Origin: Candidatus Omnitrophota bacterium
GTDB lineage: Bacteria > Omnitrophota > Gorgyraeia > JABMRG01 > JAFGKX01
Length of the DNA: 18,874 bases
Direction of reading: 5' to 3'
Assembly (NCBI GenBank): GCA_016928375.1
Contig: JAFGKX010000071.1
Span: forward strand, 1 to 18,874
Positions within the stretch are counted from its first letter, which is position 1; each line of letters starts with the position of its first letter. This document shows, one piece after another, positions 1-6,838 of the stretch. The position numbers and the translations under genes were made by a program. The notes beneath the pieces were generated by a model. That model searched no databases and had not been told where the DNA came from. It was given only the letters and a program-made list of their open reading frames with translations.

Positions 1-212
1 GTCTTGTGTATTTTTTCTTTGTTAAGCTTTTTTACCTGCGCTAATATCTGGCTTGCGGAAAGATTAAAAGGCTTTTTATTGTTTTTCGTATCGCAATATA
101 CACAGTTTAAATTACATCCTGCAAATCTTATAAAAATCTGCCTCTCGCCGACATATATTCCCTCGCCCTGTATCGACGAAAATATCTCCAGCACGTTTGC
201 AGTATTATTCAT
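1..212 (-). CDS. queE: 7-carboxy-7-deazaguanine synthase QueE, C-terminally truncated by the window edge
   Basis: QueE is a radical-SAM enzyme that converts 6-carboxytetrahydropterin to 7-carboxy-7-deazaguanine, the step between QueD and QueC in preQ0/queuosine synthesis. The minus strand from the ATG at 212-210 reads about 70 residues. They include the family start FSSIQGEGIYVGERQIF and, at residues 33-40, the cluster-binding motif CNLNCVYC (CX3CX2C) followed by DT. The rest of the protein lies beyond position 1. An in-frame GTG at 227-225 is an alternative start, and neither start has a clear Shine-Dalgarno. The gene follows queC after a 119-base spacer that holds strong RNA structure, unlike the overlapping junctions of its neighbours. 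Identity is firm from the motif and from the queD-queC context. Confidence 0.93.
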   Translation of the reverse strand, partial: MNNTANVLEIFSSIQGEGIYVGERQIFIRFAGCNLNCVYCDTKNNKKPFNLSASQILAQVKKLNKEKIHK

Positions 213-224
213 ATTATTTAAATA

Positions 225-330
225 CACCCATGCAAATACTTTGCCGAGGGGTGGCCATCGTTTTCAGGGCTCCCGCCGCGCGCAATAAAATGAGCACGGC
301 GGGATGAAAACGATGACAGGACCCCGAGGC
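225..330 (-). promoter_or_regulatory. Structured queC-queE spacer with two mutually exclusive folds
   Basis: The spacer holds a long hairpin. Bases 256-266 pair perfectly with 305-315 (11 bp), 272-278 with 297-303 (7 bp), 248-252 with 321-325 and 243-245 with 328-330, around an 18-base loop. The base of this stem overlaps a second hairpin, 225-229/249-253 plus 232-236/240-244 (5+5 bp). The two cannot form together, and the second ends 12 bases before the queE ATG. No U-run follows, so this is not a standard intrinsic terminator. It may be a cis-regulatory RNA for queE, an operon processing site or a palindromic repeat. I recognise no known riboswitch consensus, including the preQ1 classes. 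The pairing is directly visible; function is inference. Confidence 0.5.
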
Positions 331-331
331 C

Positions 332-991
332 CTAGCAGGATTTGCAAGGGTCCTCGATACCTGCTTCCTTAAACCCTTTAGCGCGTATCACACATGACGG
401 GCACCTGCCGCAAGCGCGCTTACCGCCGCTGTAGCAGGACCATGTCAATTCTATCGGCACATTCAATCTTTTGGCCATTTTTACAATCTGGGCCTTTGTT
501 TTATTCAAAAGCGGCGCTAATATTTTTATTTTTTTACCCTGAGCGCCCTGCTTTGTGCCTTTATTTACGGCATTTTCGAATGCTTTTAAAAACCCGGCGC
601 GGCAATCGGGATAATTCGAATAATCTATCTGATTAGCGCCTATTATTACGGCATCGGCTTTTTCAGATTCAGCGAAAGAGGCTGCAAAGCTTAAAAAAAT
701 CATGTTTCTGGCAGGCACATACGTGGAAGGAATGATTTTTTTTATGTCAGCTGCCGTAATTTTCATATGTTTATTCACAAGAGAGCTGTGTTTTCCCGCA
801 AGGTCAATCTTTAACACCCGATATCTGCAATTTGCTTTCGCGGCAATAACTTTTGCCTGTGATATTTCTTTTTTGTGGCGCTGTCCGTAATCAAACATCA
901 GGCAAAAAAGCTTACACCCTTTGGCCTTAGCCCAGAAAAGCGATGTGGCAGAATCCAGCCCGCCGGATAAAAGAATAACTGCTTTTTTCAT
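332..991 (-). CDS. queC: 7-cyano-7-deazaguanine (preQ0) synthase QueC
   Basis: QueC uses ATP and ammonia to turn 7-carboxy-7-deazaguanine into preQ0, the nitrile precursor of queuosine. The 219-residue protein begins MKKAVILLSGGLDS, with the PP-loop SGGLDS at residues 9-14, YVPARN at 91-96 and YPDCR near 127-131. Near the C-terminus are four zinc-binding cysteines, C186, C194, C197 and C200. Length is typical for the family. I chose the ATG at 991 over an ATG 13 codons upstream, because the PP-loop strand starts right there and because it gives a 4-base ATGA overlap with the queD stop, indicating translational coupling. Identity is secure. Confidence 0.96.
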   Translation of the reverse strand: MKKAVILLSGGLDSATSLFWAKAKGCKLFCLMFDYGQRHKKEISQAKVIAAKANCRYRVLKIDLAGKHSSLVNKHMKITAADIKKIIPSTYVPARNMIFLSFAASFAESEKADAVIIGANQIDYSNYPDCRAGFLKAFENAVNKGTKQGAQGKKIKILAPLLNKTKAQIVKMAKRLNVPIELTWSCYSGGKRACGRCPSCVIRAKGFKEAGIEDPCKSC

Positions 992-1359
992 GATTTGCTG
1001 TAGCTTGCGCACGACGTCGGAGTTTCCCATACGGAAACTTTTCTAAGGATGACTCCGGATTTTAAATTTTTGTTTAATTTATCAAAAATAAATTTCGCTA
1101 TCAACTCGGATGTGGGGTTGTACTTTTTGAAAAAACTTAAACTATTTATATCCTTGTGGTCAAGGCCCTTCAATACCGCGCTTAAAAGCTTTTTGGCCTT
1201 AACAAAATCCATCAGCATGCCTGTTTTATCAAGCTCATCCGCAGCAAACACCGCCTTCACTTTCCAGTTGTGGCCGTGCAGATTTTCGCATTTTCCCTTA
1301 TAGCCTCTTAAGCGGTGGGCAGCGCTGAAACTTGATTCTATTTTTATTTTATATGCCAT
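988..1359 (-). CDS. queD: 6-carboxy-5,6,7,8-tetrahydropterin synthase QueD
   Basis: QueD converts 7,8-dihydroneopterin triphosphate to 6-carboxytetrahydropterin, the first dedicated step towards preQ0. The 123-residue protein has the expected zinc histidines, H15 in FSAAHRL and H28 and H30 in LHGHNW. It also has the catalytic C24, H68 in GLDHKDIN, the NPTSE motif at 81-85 and E112 in VWETPTS. Length is normal for a bacterial QueD. The stop overlaps the queC start by four bases, and the start lies one base after the murI stop, so it is translated within a tight operon. The upstream GTP cyclohydrolase (FolE) is not in the window. Confidence 0.95.
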   Translation of the reverse strand: MAYKIKIESSFSAAHRLRGYKGKCENLHGHNWKVKAVFAADELDKTGMLMDFVKAKKLLSAVLKGLDHKDINSLSFFKKYNPTSELIAKFIFDKLNKNLKSGVILRKVSVWETPTSCASYSKS

Positions 1360-1360
1360 T

Positions 1361-2173
1361 TTAAAACTCGTTTTCTTTTACCGGATAAACGGATTCCAGC
1401 TTCCTGCCTAAAAACCTTTCTCCGGTTTTTTTAAATTTATACGGCTCATCCGTAAGGAAAAACCTTATTTTTCCTTTTATTTTCCTGTCTGAGGCAATTC
1501 CTTTACTGCGCATAAGCGCCTTAACATCAAGCGCCAGCTCCTCTGCGGAATCTACAAGCCTTATAGAGCGGCCCATTACCTTCGCTATCGCCGATTTAAG
1601 CAGCGGATAATGGGTGCACCCTAAAACAAGGGTATCAATATTTTTATTTTTAAGCGGCGCTAAATATTTTTTAGCGATATCTTCCGTTATCCTGCCGCGA
1701 ATCCAGCCTTCTTCCGCCAGAGGCACAAATAAAGGGCAGCTTTGCGCAAATACTTTCACTGCGGAGCCTGCGGCAATGAGCTTTTTCTGATACGCTAAGC
1801 TGTTTATCGTGGCATTAGTGCCTATTATTCCGATGCGTTTATTTTTCGTCAATTCAAGCGCTCTTTTTACCCCGGGTTCTATTACGCCTATTATCGGTAT
1901 ACCGAAAATAGTTTTTAGTTTGTCCAGGGCAAAACTCGAAGAAGTATTGCATGCTACCACTATAAGTTTTATCTTAAACCTTAAAAGATACAGGCTGTTT
2001 TGTATGGAAAATTTTATTATTGTATTAGGCGATTTATTGCCGTAAGGCACCCTCGCCGTATCCCCAAGGTAAACAATATCTTCCGTGGGAAGCAATTTTA
2101 CAAGCTGCCTAACGCAAGTTAAGCCTCCCATGCCCGAATCAAATACTCCTATGGGGTTACTCCGGATTGTCAT
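1361..2173 (-). CDS. murI: Glutamate racemase
   Basis: MurI interconverts L- and D-glutamate in the cytoplasm and supplies D-Glu for the peptidoglycan peptide stem. The 270-residue protein shows GVFDSGMGGLT at 9-19, DTARVPYG at 38-45 and the two catalytic cysteines, C75 in VACNTSS and C186 in LGCTHYP. The length is normal. Its ATG overlaps the stop of the upstream amidase gene by four bases (ATGA), and its stop is one base from queD, so the amidase, murI and que genes appear to share one message. The pairing with a cell-wall amidase fits envelope metabolism. No key residue is missing. Confidence 0.96.
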   Translation of the reverse strand: MTIRSNPIGVFDSGMGGLTCVRQLVKLLPTEDIVYLGDTARVPYGNKSPNTIIKFSIQNSLYLLRFKIKLIVVACNTSSSFALDKLKTIFGIPIIGVIEPGVKRALELTKNKRIGIIGTNATINSLAYQKKLIAAGSAVKVFAQSCPLFVPLAEEGWIRGRITEDIAKKYLAPLKNKNIDTLVLGCTHYPLLKSAIAKVMGRSIRLVDSAEELALDVKALMRSKGIASDRKIKGKIRFFLTDEPYKFKKTGERFLGRKLESVYPVKENEF

Positions 2174-3288
2174 CTTCTGGTAAAGCCTTCTGTTTTTTCA
2201 TAACGCTCTTTATACAACAATATGCCATCCGCAATAGCCATGGCTATTTTATCCTGGTAATATTTGTCTTTCAGTTTATCCGCCTCTTTTTTATTAGACA
2301 AAAACCCGACTTCCACCAAAACTGACGGCATCTTTGCGCCTTTTAATACATAAAATTTTGCTGCTTTAACGCCGCGGTTTTTGACTTTGAGGTTTTTTGA
2401 CATAATTTCAGATATGCATTCGGCAAGCTCTATGGATTCCGCCCTGTTTTCGGTGCACAGCATATCCCACAATGTTGAGGCAACGGAAGACTTGCTTTTT
2501 ATCACGTTGTTAACGTCGAAAGATGAATCTTCGTATTTTAACGCCGCATTCTCCATAGCCTGAACCTGCCTTGAGGAATCATCTACCGCTTCTGATAAAT
2601 AAAAAACTTCAATGCCGTCTATGTATTTTTTTTGCGACGCGTTGACATGAATGCTTATGAAAAAATCCGCATCTAACTCGTTTGCAATATCGGCCCTTCG
2701 GTAAAGAGAAATAAATGTATCGTTTGCGCGCGTAAGAAATATATCTACATTTTCATTTTGCAGGTAGTTTTTTAATTTTTTGGATATATTTAAAGTAATA
2801 CTTTTTTCCTGCATGCCCCCGGATGAAATCGCTCCCGGGTCTTTGCCGCCGTGGCCTGCGTCAATGACTATCGTGCGTATCGCGTATTTGCCGCAAAAAA
2901 GCGCGGGTTTTTCTTTTTTAATGCCGATAACGGGAGGCAAAAATATACCTTCCAGCGCAGATTGCACGAAAGAAGCCGGTATCATAATCTCGCCTCGCTG
3001 CATTTTTGCGCATGCCTGCATGCGCAGGCACTTATCGTCTACCAGCGCTGTATCGCAGCCCGATACAAACACTGCCTCTTTACTGCCTTTTTTTAATACC
3101 AGTTTGCGCGTAAAGGTGTCCCACTCGTATTCCAAATTATAATTTTTTATTACATCAGCCGCAGATATGTACGCTGTATCATCTATAGAGCGGGTAAGCC
3201 CCAAAAAAGAAACTTTTCCTTTTTTAGGGGCTGTCTCACAGCCGATAATAAGAAAAATTATCGCCAAAACGGATATTAGCTTTTTCAT
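2170..3288 (-). CDS. Lipoprotein N-acetylmuramoyl-L-alanine amidase (Amidase_3)
   Basis: This is a predicted zinc amidase that cuts the bond between MurNAc and L-Ala in peptidoglycan during cell separation or wall turnover. The 372 residues begin with a lipoprotein signal ending in the lipobox LIIGC (C17). A short domain at about 25-125 resembles the copper-amine-oxidase-N-like or stalk-type modules of other amidases. The Amidase_3 domain runs from about 137 to 362, with H146 in IDAGHGG, E161 in MQEKS, H214 in SIHVNAS and the catalytic E326 in VEVGFL. The start is fixed by the signal peptide, but it lies only nine bases after the tmRNA 3' end and has no Shine-Dalgarno. It is similar to AmiC-type enzymes, but I do not assign a symbol. 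Confidence 0.9.
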   Translation of the reverse strand: MKKLISVLAIIFLIIGCETAPKKGKVSFLGLTRSIDDTAYISAADVIKNYNLEYEWDTFTRKLVLKKGSKEAVFVSGCDTALVDDKCLRMQACAKMQRGEIMIPASFVQSALEGIFLPPVIGIKKEKPALFCGKYAIRTIVIDAGHGGKDPGAISSGGMQEKSITLNISKKLKNYLQNENVDIFLTRANDTFISLYRRADIANELDADFFISIHVNASQKKYIDGIEVFYLSEAVDDSSRQVQAMENAALKYEDSSFDVNNVIKSKSSVASTLWDMLCTENRAESIELAECISEIMSKNLKVKNRGVKAAKFYVLKGAKMPSVLVEVGFLSNKKEADKLKDKYYQDKIAMAIADGILLYKERYEKTEGFTRR

Positions 3289-3297
3289 AAATATATA

Positions 3298-3733
3298 TGG
3301 TGGAGGCGGAGGGAATCGAACCCTCGTCCCTGAGCGTTTAACGAAGAACGCTACATGCTTATCCCGCGTTTTAATTTCTCCTGTTTTAGCTTGCGCAGGC
3401 GCAATTTAAAACAGGATATCTTTTAGACGTCTCACTCTGTAGCCTAAAAGCTAAAACTACAGAGCCAGCCTACCAATTACGCCAGATCCGGGCTCGTAGG
3501 CAAGCCCGGCTGACGGTAGCCGCAATTAGGCGGCTAACGGCATCATAGAGACAAACCCTGCGTTAACAGGGATTGTTTCCATGACTTCAGCGCGTATTGT
3601 ATCCGCACTTATCATTGTAGTCGGCTTTTTACCCCTCGCTTACGCTCGGGGTCCCTTTCGGGACAAGGCCAACCGACCAACCTTGGCATGCTTTCTTTCG
3701 CTAAGCTTCTCAAGTCGAACCCATATCGCCCCC
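3298..3733 (-). ncRNA. ssrA: Transfer-messenger RNA (tmRNA)
   Basis: tmRNA rescues stalled ribosomes together with SmpB. The 5' end GGGGGCG (3733-3727) pairs with CGCCTCC (3308-3302), followed by A and an encoded CCA ending at 3298. The T-arm carries GGGTTCGATTCCC, and the 5' tRNA-like half carries GGGTTCGAC. The inferred tag frame runs from a GCG resume codon at 3606-3604 to TAA at 3528-3526. It gives 26 residues, starting ADTIRAE and ending MMPLAA, the usual hydrophobic LAA ending. The stop codon sits in the loop of a 7-bp hairpin, as in other tmRNAs. At about 436 nt it is a long one-piece form. The 5' base coincides with the last base of the smpB stop codon. Tag frame and ends are read by eye. 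Confidence 0.93.
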
Positions 3734-4197
3734 TATCTTTGTGACTTAAGGGAACGCTGCATCTCTCTTTCTATTCGACGTTCTCGCAGCTTCTGCCTTT
3801 TATCAAAGAACCTTTTTCCTTTTGCAACAGCAATCTCTATTTTTACTTTGGCTTTTTTAAAATATACCTTCGTGGGAACAATGGTATATCCTTTTTGCGC
3901 AGTAATCCCGTTTAATTTTGCTATCTCCGATTTATGCAAAAGCAGCCGGCGTATCCGTATCGGATCAGGCGCAAACGGGCCGCTTTGCTTATACGGGCTT
4001 ATATGCGCGCCGTGAAGAAATGCCTCCTGCTTGTCTATCCTGACAAAACTATCGTTTAAATTTATTTTCCCGTCTCTTATAGACTTTACTTCCGCGCCTT
4101 TTAGCTCTATGCCCGCTTCAAATCTGTCAAGCAGCGCATAATCAAAAGATGCTTTTCTGTTTGTGGCAAAGATATTGCTTGTGCTTTGTCTTTTCAT
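3733..4197 (-). CDS. smpB: SsrA-binding protein SmpB
   Basis: SmpB binds tmRNA and carries it to stalled ribosomes, filling the decoding site. The 154-residue protein has the family features: an N-terminal ATNRKASFDY segment, the ELKGAEVKSIRDGKINL core at about 33-49, HGAHISPY at about 62-69, and the basic C-terminal tail with GKRFFDKRQKLRERR that folds in the mRNA channel. Length matches the family. It sits between tRNA-Leu and ssrA, so both partners of trans-translation are adjacent and presumably co-expressed. Its TAG stop shares its final G with the first base of the tmRNA. The Shine-Dalgarno is weak and distant. Confidence 0.96.
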   Translation of the reverse strand: MKRQSTSNIFATNRKASFDYALLDRFEAGIELKGAEVKSIRDGKINLNDSFVRIDKQEAFLHGAHISPYKQSGPFAPDPIRIRRLLLHKSEIAKLNGITAQKGYTIVPTKVYFKKAKVKIEIAVAKGKRFFDKRQKLRERRIEREMQRSLKSQR

Positions 4198-4232
4198 AAT
4201 TGATGAAAATACCTGCCTGGCTTTAATGGGAT

Positions 4233-4319
4233 TGGTGCAGGAGGGGGGAGTTGAACCCCCAAGGGCGTAAGCCCACTAGCTTCTGAGACTAGCGCGTATG
4301 CCAATTCCGCCACTCCTGC
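4233..4319 (-). tRNA. tRNA-Leu (anticodon CAG)
   Basis: The 87-base gene has a perfect acceptor stem, GCAGGAG (4319-4313) with CTCCTGC (4243-4237), followed by A and an encoded CCA (4235-4233). The T-arm is GGGGG-TTCAACT-CCCCC, and there is a long variable arm containing GGGCTTACGCCC, which marks a class II tRNA. The anticodon loop CTCAGAA gives CAG at 4285-4283, so it reads CUG leucine codons. It begins only four bases after the stop of the receiver gene and lies 35 bases before smpB. It is probably released from a polycistronic transcript by RNase P and 3' processing enzymes. Confidence 0.96.
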
Positions 4320-4323
4320 GCGC

Positions 4324-4704
4324 CTATATTTTTTTCTTAAGCTGCATAGATTTAAGCAGTGTATTAAACGTATTTATTATCTGCTCAAGAGGCAAATTTT
4401 TGCTTATATACCCCGACGCGCCTTTTTCTATGGCTTCATTTATCAGTTTATCGTTATAACCATAGGCTGTAAGCATTACAACATCTATTGACGCGTCTTT
4501 TTTCTTTACTGCCTCAAGGACTTTTATACCGTCCATCTCGGGCATTTTTACATCCAGAAGCATTACGTCCGGCCTGTCCTTAGAAAGTATATCCAGGGCT
4601 ACTCTACCATTTGTAGTGTACTGCACCTGGTATCCTTTTCTGATAAAAAGTTCCCTTAAAAGATCAAGCACATCCTGTTCGTCGTCAACAATAAGAATCT
4701 TCAT
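4324..4704 (-). CDS. Single-domain (CheY-like) response regulator
   Basis: This 126-residue protein is a stand-alone receiver domain with no output domain, expected to be phosphorylated by the kinase encoded just upstream. The acidic pocket is D7/D8, the phospho-acceptor is D51 in LLDVKMP, the switch threonine is T79 in MLTAYG, and the conserved lysine is K102. After this lysine the usual proline is replaced: the sequence reads KNLP rather than KP. The ATG at 4704 has a good ribosome binding site, AAAGGAG at 4718-4712, seven bases away. With no DNA-binding domain it most likely acts through protein contacts or as part of a phosphorelay. The signal and target are not visible. Confidence 0.92.
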   Translation of the reverse strand: MKILIVDDEQDVLDLLRELFIRKGYQVQYTTNGRVALDILSKDRPDVMLLDVKMPEMDGIKVLEAVKKKDASIDVVMLTAYGYNDKLINEAIEKGASGYISKNLPLEQIINTFNTLLKSMQLKKKI

Positions 4705-4732
4705 TTTTACACTCCTTTACTTAAAAATTTAA

Positions 4733-6301
4733 TTAATCCGCAGGAGGCAGCCTTACGATAAATGTCGTGCCCTTGCCCGGAGAACTCTCGACATCTATCT
4801 TGCCTTTATGCTGGTCTATTATATTCCGGCATATCGAAAGGCCCAGGCCTGTTCCTTTTTCTTTTGTTGTAAAAAATGGGTCGAATATTCTCTGAAGCTG
4901 TTCGTTTGCCATACCCGGCCCGGTATCTTTTACCAGCGCCTCTGTAAATTGCCCGGCCTCGTCATATCTCGTAGTAATCACAATCTCGCCTCCTTCTGCC
5001 ATTGCCTGGCATGCATTAAGGCCTAAATTGATAAATACCTCCTGCAGCTGGTTAAAATCGCCTTTAACCATAGGCAAGTCCTGCTGAAAATTTTCCTTCC
5101 AGACAACTTTTTTGAATTCAGGATAATAGCTTAAAAGAGGCGTAATGGTCTGCAAAAGCTTGTTTAAATCCAGAGGCTTGGCATCCGGTTTCTTTTCCCG
5201 AGAATAAGATAAAAGCCTGTCCACCAGTATGCGTATGCGCTGCGACTGTGAGCGCACGGTTTCAAGCGCCTTGGATACATCCGCGGGCATTTTTTCCTCT
5301 TCCAATAAATCTATTCTGCCCATTATAACAAGTAATGGATTGTTTATTTCATGCGCTATACCGGAAGCAAGCTGCCCTACGGCCGCCATTTTTTCCGAAC
5401 GTATCATCTGCTGTTCCATCTTTTTCTTGTCCGTTATATCTTTTGCCATATACGTATAGCCTATTGTCTGGCTCTGACGGTTTATTAAAGGAGTAACTGT
5501 AAGTATCGCGGAAAACTCTACGCTGTCTTTTCTGACAAGCTGCACTTCGTTTTCGAACTTACCGTTTTTCTGCATATTTTCCGAAAGTTTCTTTATAGTC
5601 TCTGACCTGCTGTATTTGGGATATATCAATGATATATCTTCAAGGTAAACCTCATCCGGCGGCCAACCGAATATATTGCGGGCGCCCAGGCCGTAATACG
5701 TTATCTTGCCTTCAAGGTTAGTTGTCATAAGCACATATTCCCTTATACTGGTAAGAATATCTTTGAGGTTCTGGCCGTGAATATCTATGTCATCCTCGGT
5801 TATTTTCTTGTCGGTAATATCGTGGCCTACGCAAAGAATTCCGAGGTTATTATTTTTTTTATCTCTTATAGCGGACAGCCTCCACGACAACATACATTCG
5901 GTCCCGTCTTTTCTTATAATGGAGCTTTCGTATGTTTTTGACTTAATACTTATAAGGCAGCCTTTCATAACCGCCCTAAACATTTCTTTTCTCGCCAGCT
6001 GCTGTTTATACAAAAGATCGAGCCACCCCTGCCTGAAGATATCTTCCCGTTTATACCCGGTAAAAAATTCGACTGCTTCATTGCACATCAGCGCCTCACC
6101 GTCAGTAGTAGTAAAAATTATCAACGCGTTAGCCTGGTCTATCAGCTGCTCAAGCAGGTACCCTGAACTTGCCGGGTCCACGTAAGATGTCTTTTTGAAT
6201 AAAGATATCTCGCCTTTCTGCAAAATAAGCTCTATGCGGCATTTCATGCACTTATACCATAGATTATTATACTGCGTTTTGCATCTAGGACATTTTTTCA
6301 T
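4733..6301 (-). CDS. Soluble zinc-ribbon, double-PAS sensor histidine kinase
   Basis: This 522-residue kinase has no membrane segment, so it should sense a cytoplasmic cue. A zinc-ribbon-like N-terminus holds C4, C7, C18 and C21. Two PAS domains follow at about 46-168 and 176-296, the first ending VGHDITDKK and the second AKDITDKK, the usual PAS exit. The HisKA H-box carries the phospho-acceptor H317 in GIAHEINNPL. The HATPase domain has NLGLNACQAMA near 425-435, DTGPGM at 459-464, FDPFFTTK at 473-480 and GTGLGLS at 483-489. It resembles NtrB/AtoS-type kinases. The receiver gene follows after 28 bases, making an obvious cognate pair. The ligand is unknown. Confidence 0.93.
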   Translation of the reverse strand: MKKCPRCKTQYNNLWYKCMKCRIELILQKGEISLFKKTSYVDPASSGYLLEQLIDQANALIIFTTTDGEALMCNEAVEFFTGYKREDIFRQGWLDLLYKQQLARKEMFRAVMKGCLISIKSKTYESSIIRKDGTECMLSWRLSAIRDKKNNNLGILCVGHDITDKKITEDDIDIHGQNLKDILTSIREYVLMTTNLEGKITYYGLGARNIFGWPPDEVYLEDISLIYPKYSRSETIKKLSENMQKNGKFENEVQLVRKDSVEFSAILTVTPLINRQSQTIGYTYMAKDITDKKKMEQQMIRSEKMAAVGQLASGIAHEINNPLLVIMGRIDLLEEEKMPADVSKALETVRSQSQRIRILVDRLLSYSREKKPDAKPLDLNKLLQTITPLLSYYPEFKKVVWKENFQQDLPMVKGDFNQLQEVFINLGLNACQAMAEGGEIVITTRYDEAGQFTEALVKDTGPGMANEQLQRIFDPFFTTKEKGTGLGLSICRNIIDQHKGKIDVESSPGKGTTFIVRLPPAD

Positions 6302-6334
6302 TACTCACCTTTTGATTTTTGCGAATTTTTTAAC

Positions 6335-6838
6335 TTATGTACTTTTCGCTGTTTTTTTATTTTTCAATAATTTATTTTTAAAAAAATGTTTCTTTATAAA
6401 ATTAACCCTGTCTATAATCAGTATTCCGTTGATATGGTCTATTTCGTGCTGTATGGCAATAGCAAGCAGGCCCTTCGCATCTATTATAATATCTCTGCCT
6501 GTTTCATCAAGCGCTTTTACTTGTATTTCCTCTGCCCTGCTTATCTTAACTGTAATCTCCGGAAGCGAGAGGCAACCTTCTTCGACGCTGTCTTCGCCTT
6601 TTTTTTCGATAATCTCAGGGTTAACCATGCTTATAAGGCCTCCGCCCACATCCACCACTATAAGCTGTTTGTCCAGCCCTACCTGCGTTGCTGCCAGCCC
6701 TACGCCATTATGCGCGCGCATTGTAAAAGCCATATCATTCAAGACAGCCCTTATATCGTCATCAACTTTTTTGACAGGCTTGCACTTTACCCGTAATATT
6801 TTATCCGGATATTTTTTTAATTCTAACACGTTCGGCAC
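6335..6838 (-). CDS. def: Peptide deformylase
   Basis: Peptide deformylase removes the formyl group from the N-terminal methionine of nascent proteins, using a bound metal (usually Fe2+). The 167-residue protein has all three family motifs: GVGLAATQ at 45-52, EEGCLSLP with metal ligand C89, and QHEIDH with H131, E132 and H135. The start is a GTG at 6838-6836 with a clear AAAAGGAG ribosome binding site at 6855-6848. The gene therefore begins inside the last 16 bases of the upstream protease gene. The C-terminus is rich in lysine, as in several bacterial forms. No methionyl-tRNA formyltransferase gene is adjacent. Confidence 0.96.
   Translation of the reverse strand: MPNVLELKKYPDKILRVKCKPVKKVDDDIRAVLNDMAFTMRAHNGVGLAATQVGLDKQLIVVDVGGGLISMVNPEIIEKKGEDSVEEGCLSLPEITVKISRAEEIQVKALDETGRDIIIDAKGLLAIAIQHEIDHINGILIIDRVNFIKKHFFKNKLLKNKKTAKST

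Noticed and set aside
4..288. Plus-strand open frame at the left edge
   Set aside because: The minus strand here encodes the clear QueE radical-SAM motif; the plus-strand frame is its shadow.
243..330. Long hairpin as an intrinsic terminator between queC and queE
   Set aside because: No U-run follows the stem in the direction of transcription, and queE is needed in the same pathway.
992..1030. Longer QueC N-terminus starting at 1030
   Set aside because: The extra 13 residues precede the conserved PP-loop start and overlap queD; the ATG at 991 gives a normal ATGA junction.
3298..3380. A separate tRNA gene at the 3' end of ssrA
   Set aside because: The acceptor stem pairs with the segment at 3727-3733, and there is no anticodon arm; it is the tmRNA tRNA-like domain.
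3581..4015. Plus-strand open frame of 144 codons
   Set aside because: It runs antisense to ssrA and smpB, has no family resemblance and exists only because of their base composition.
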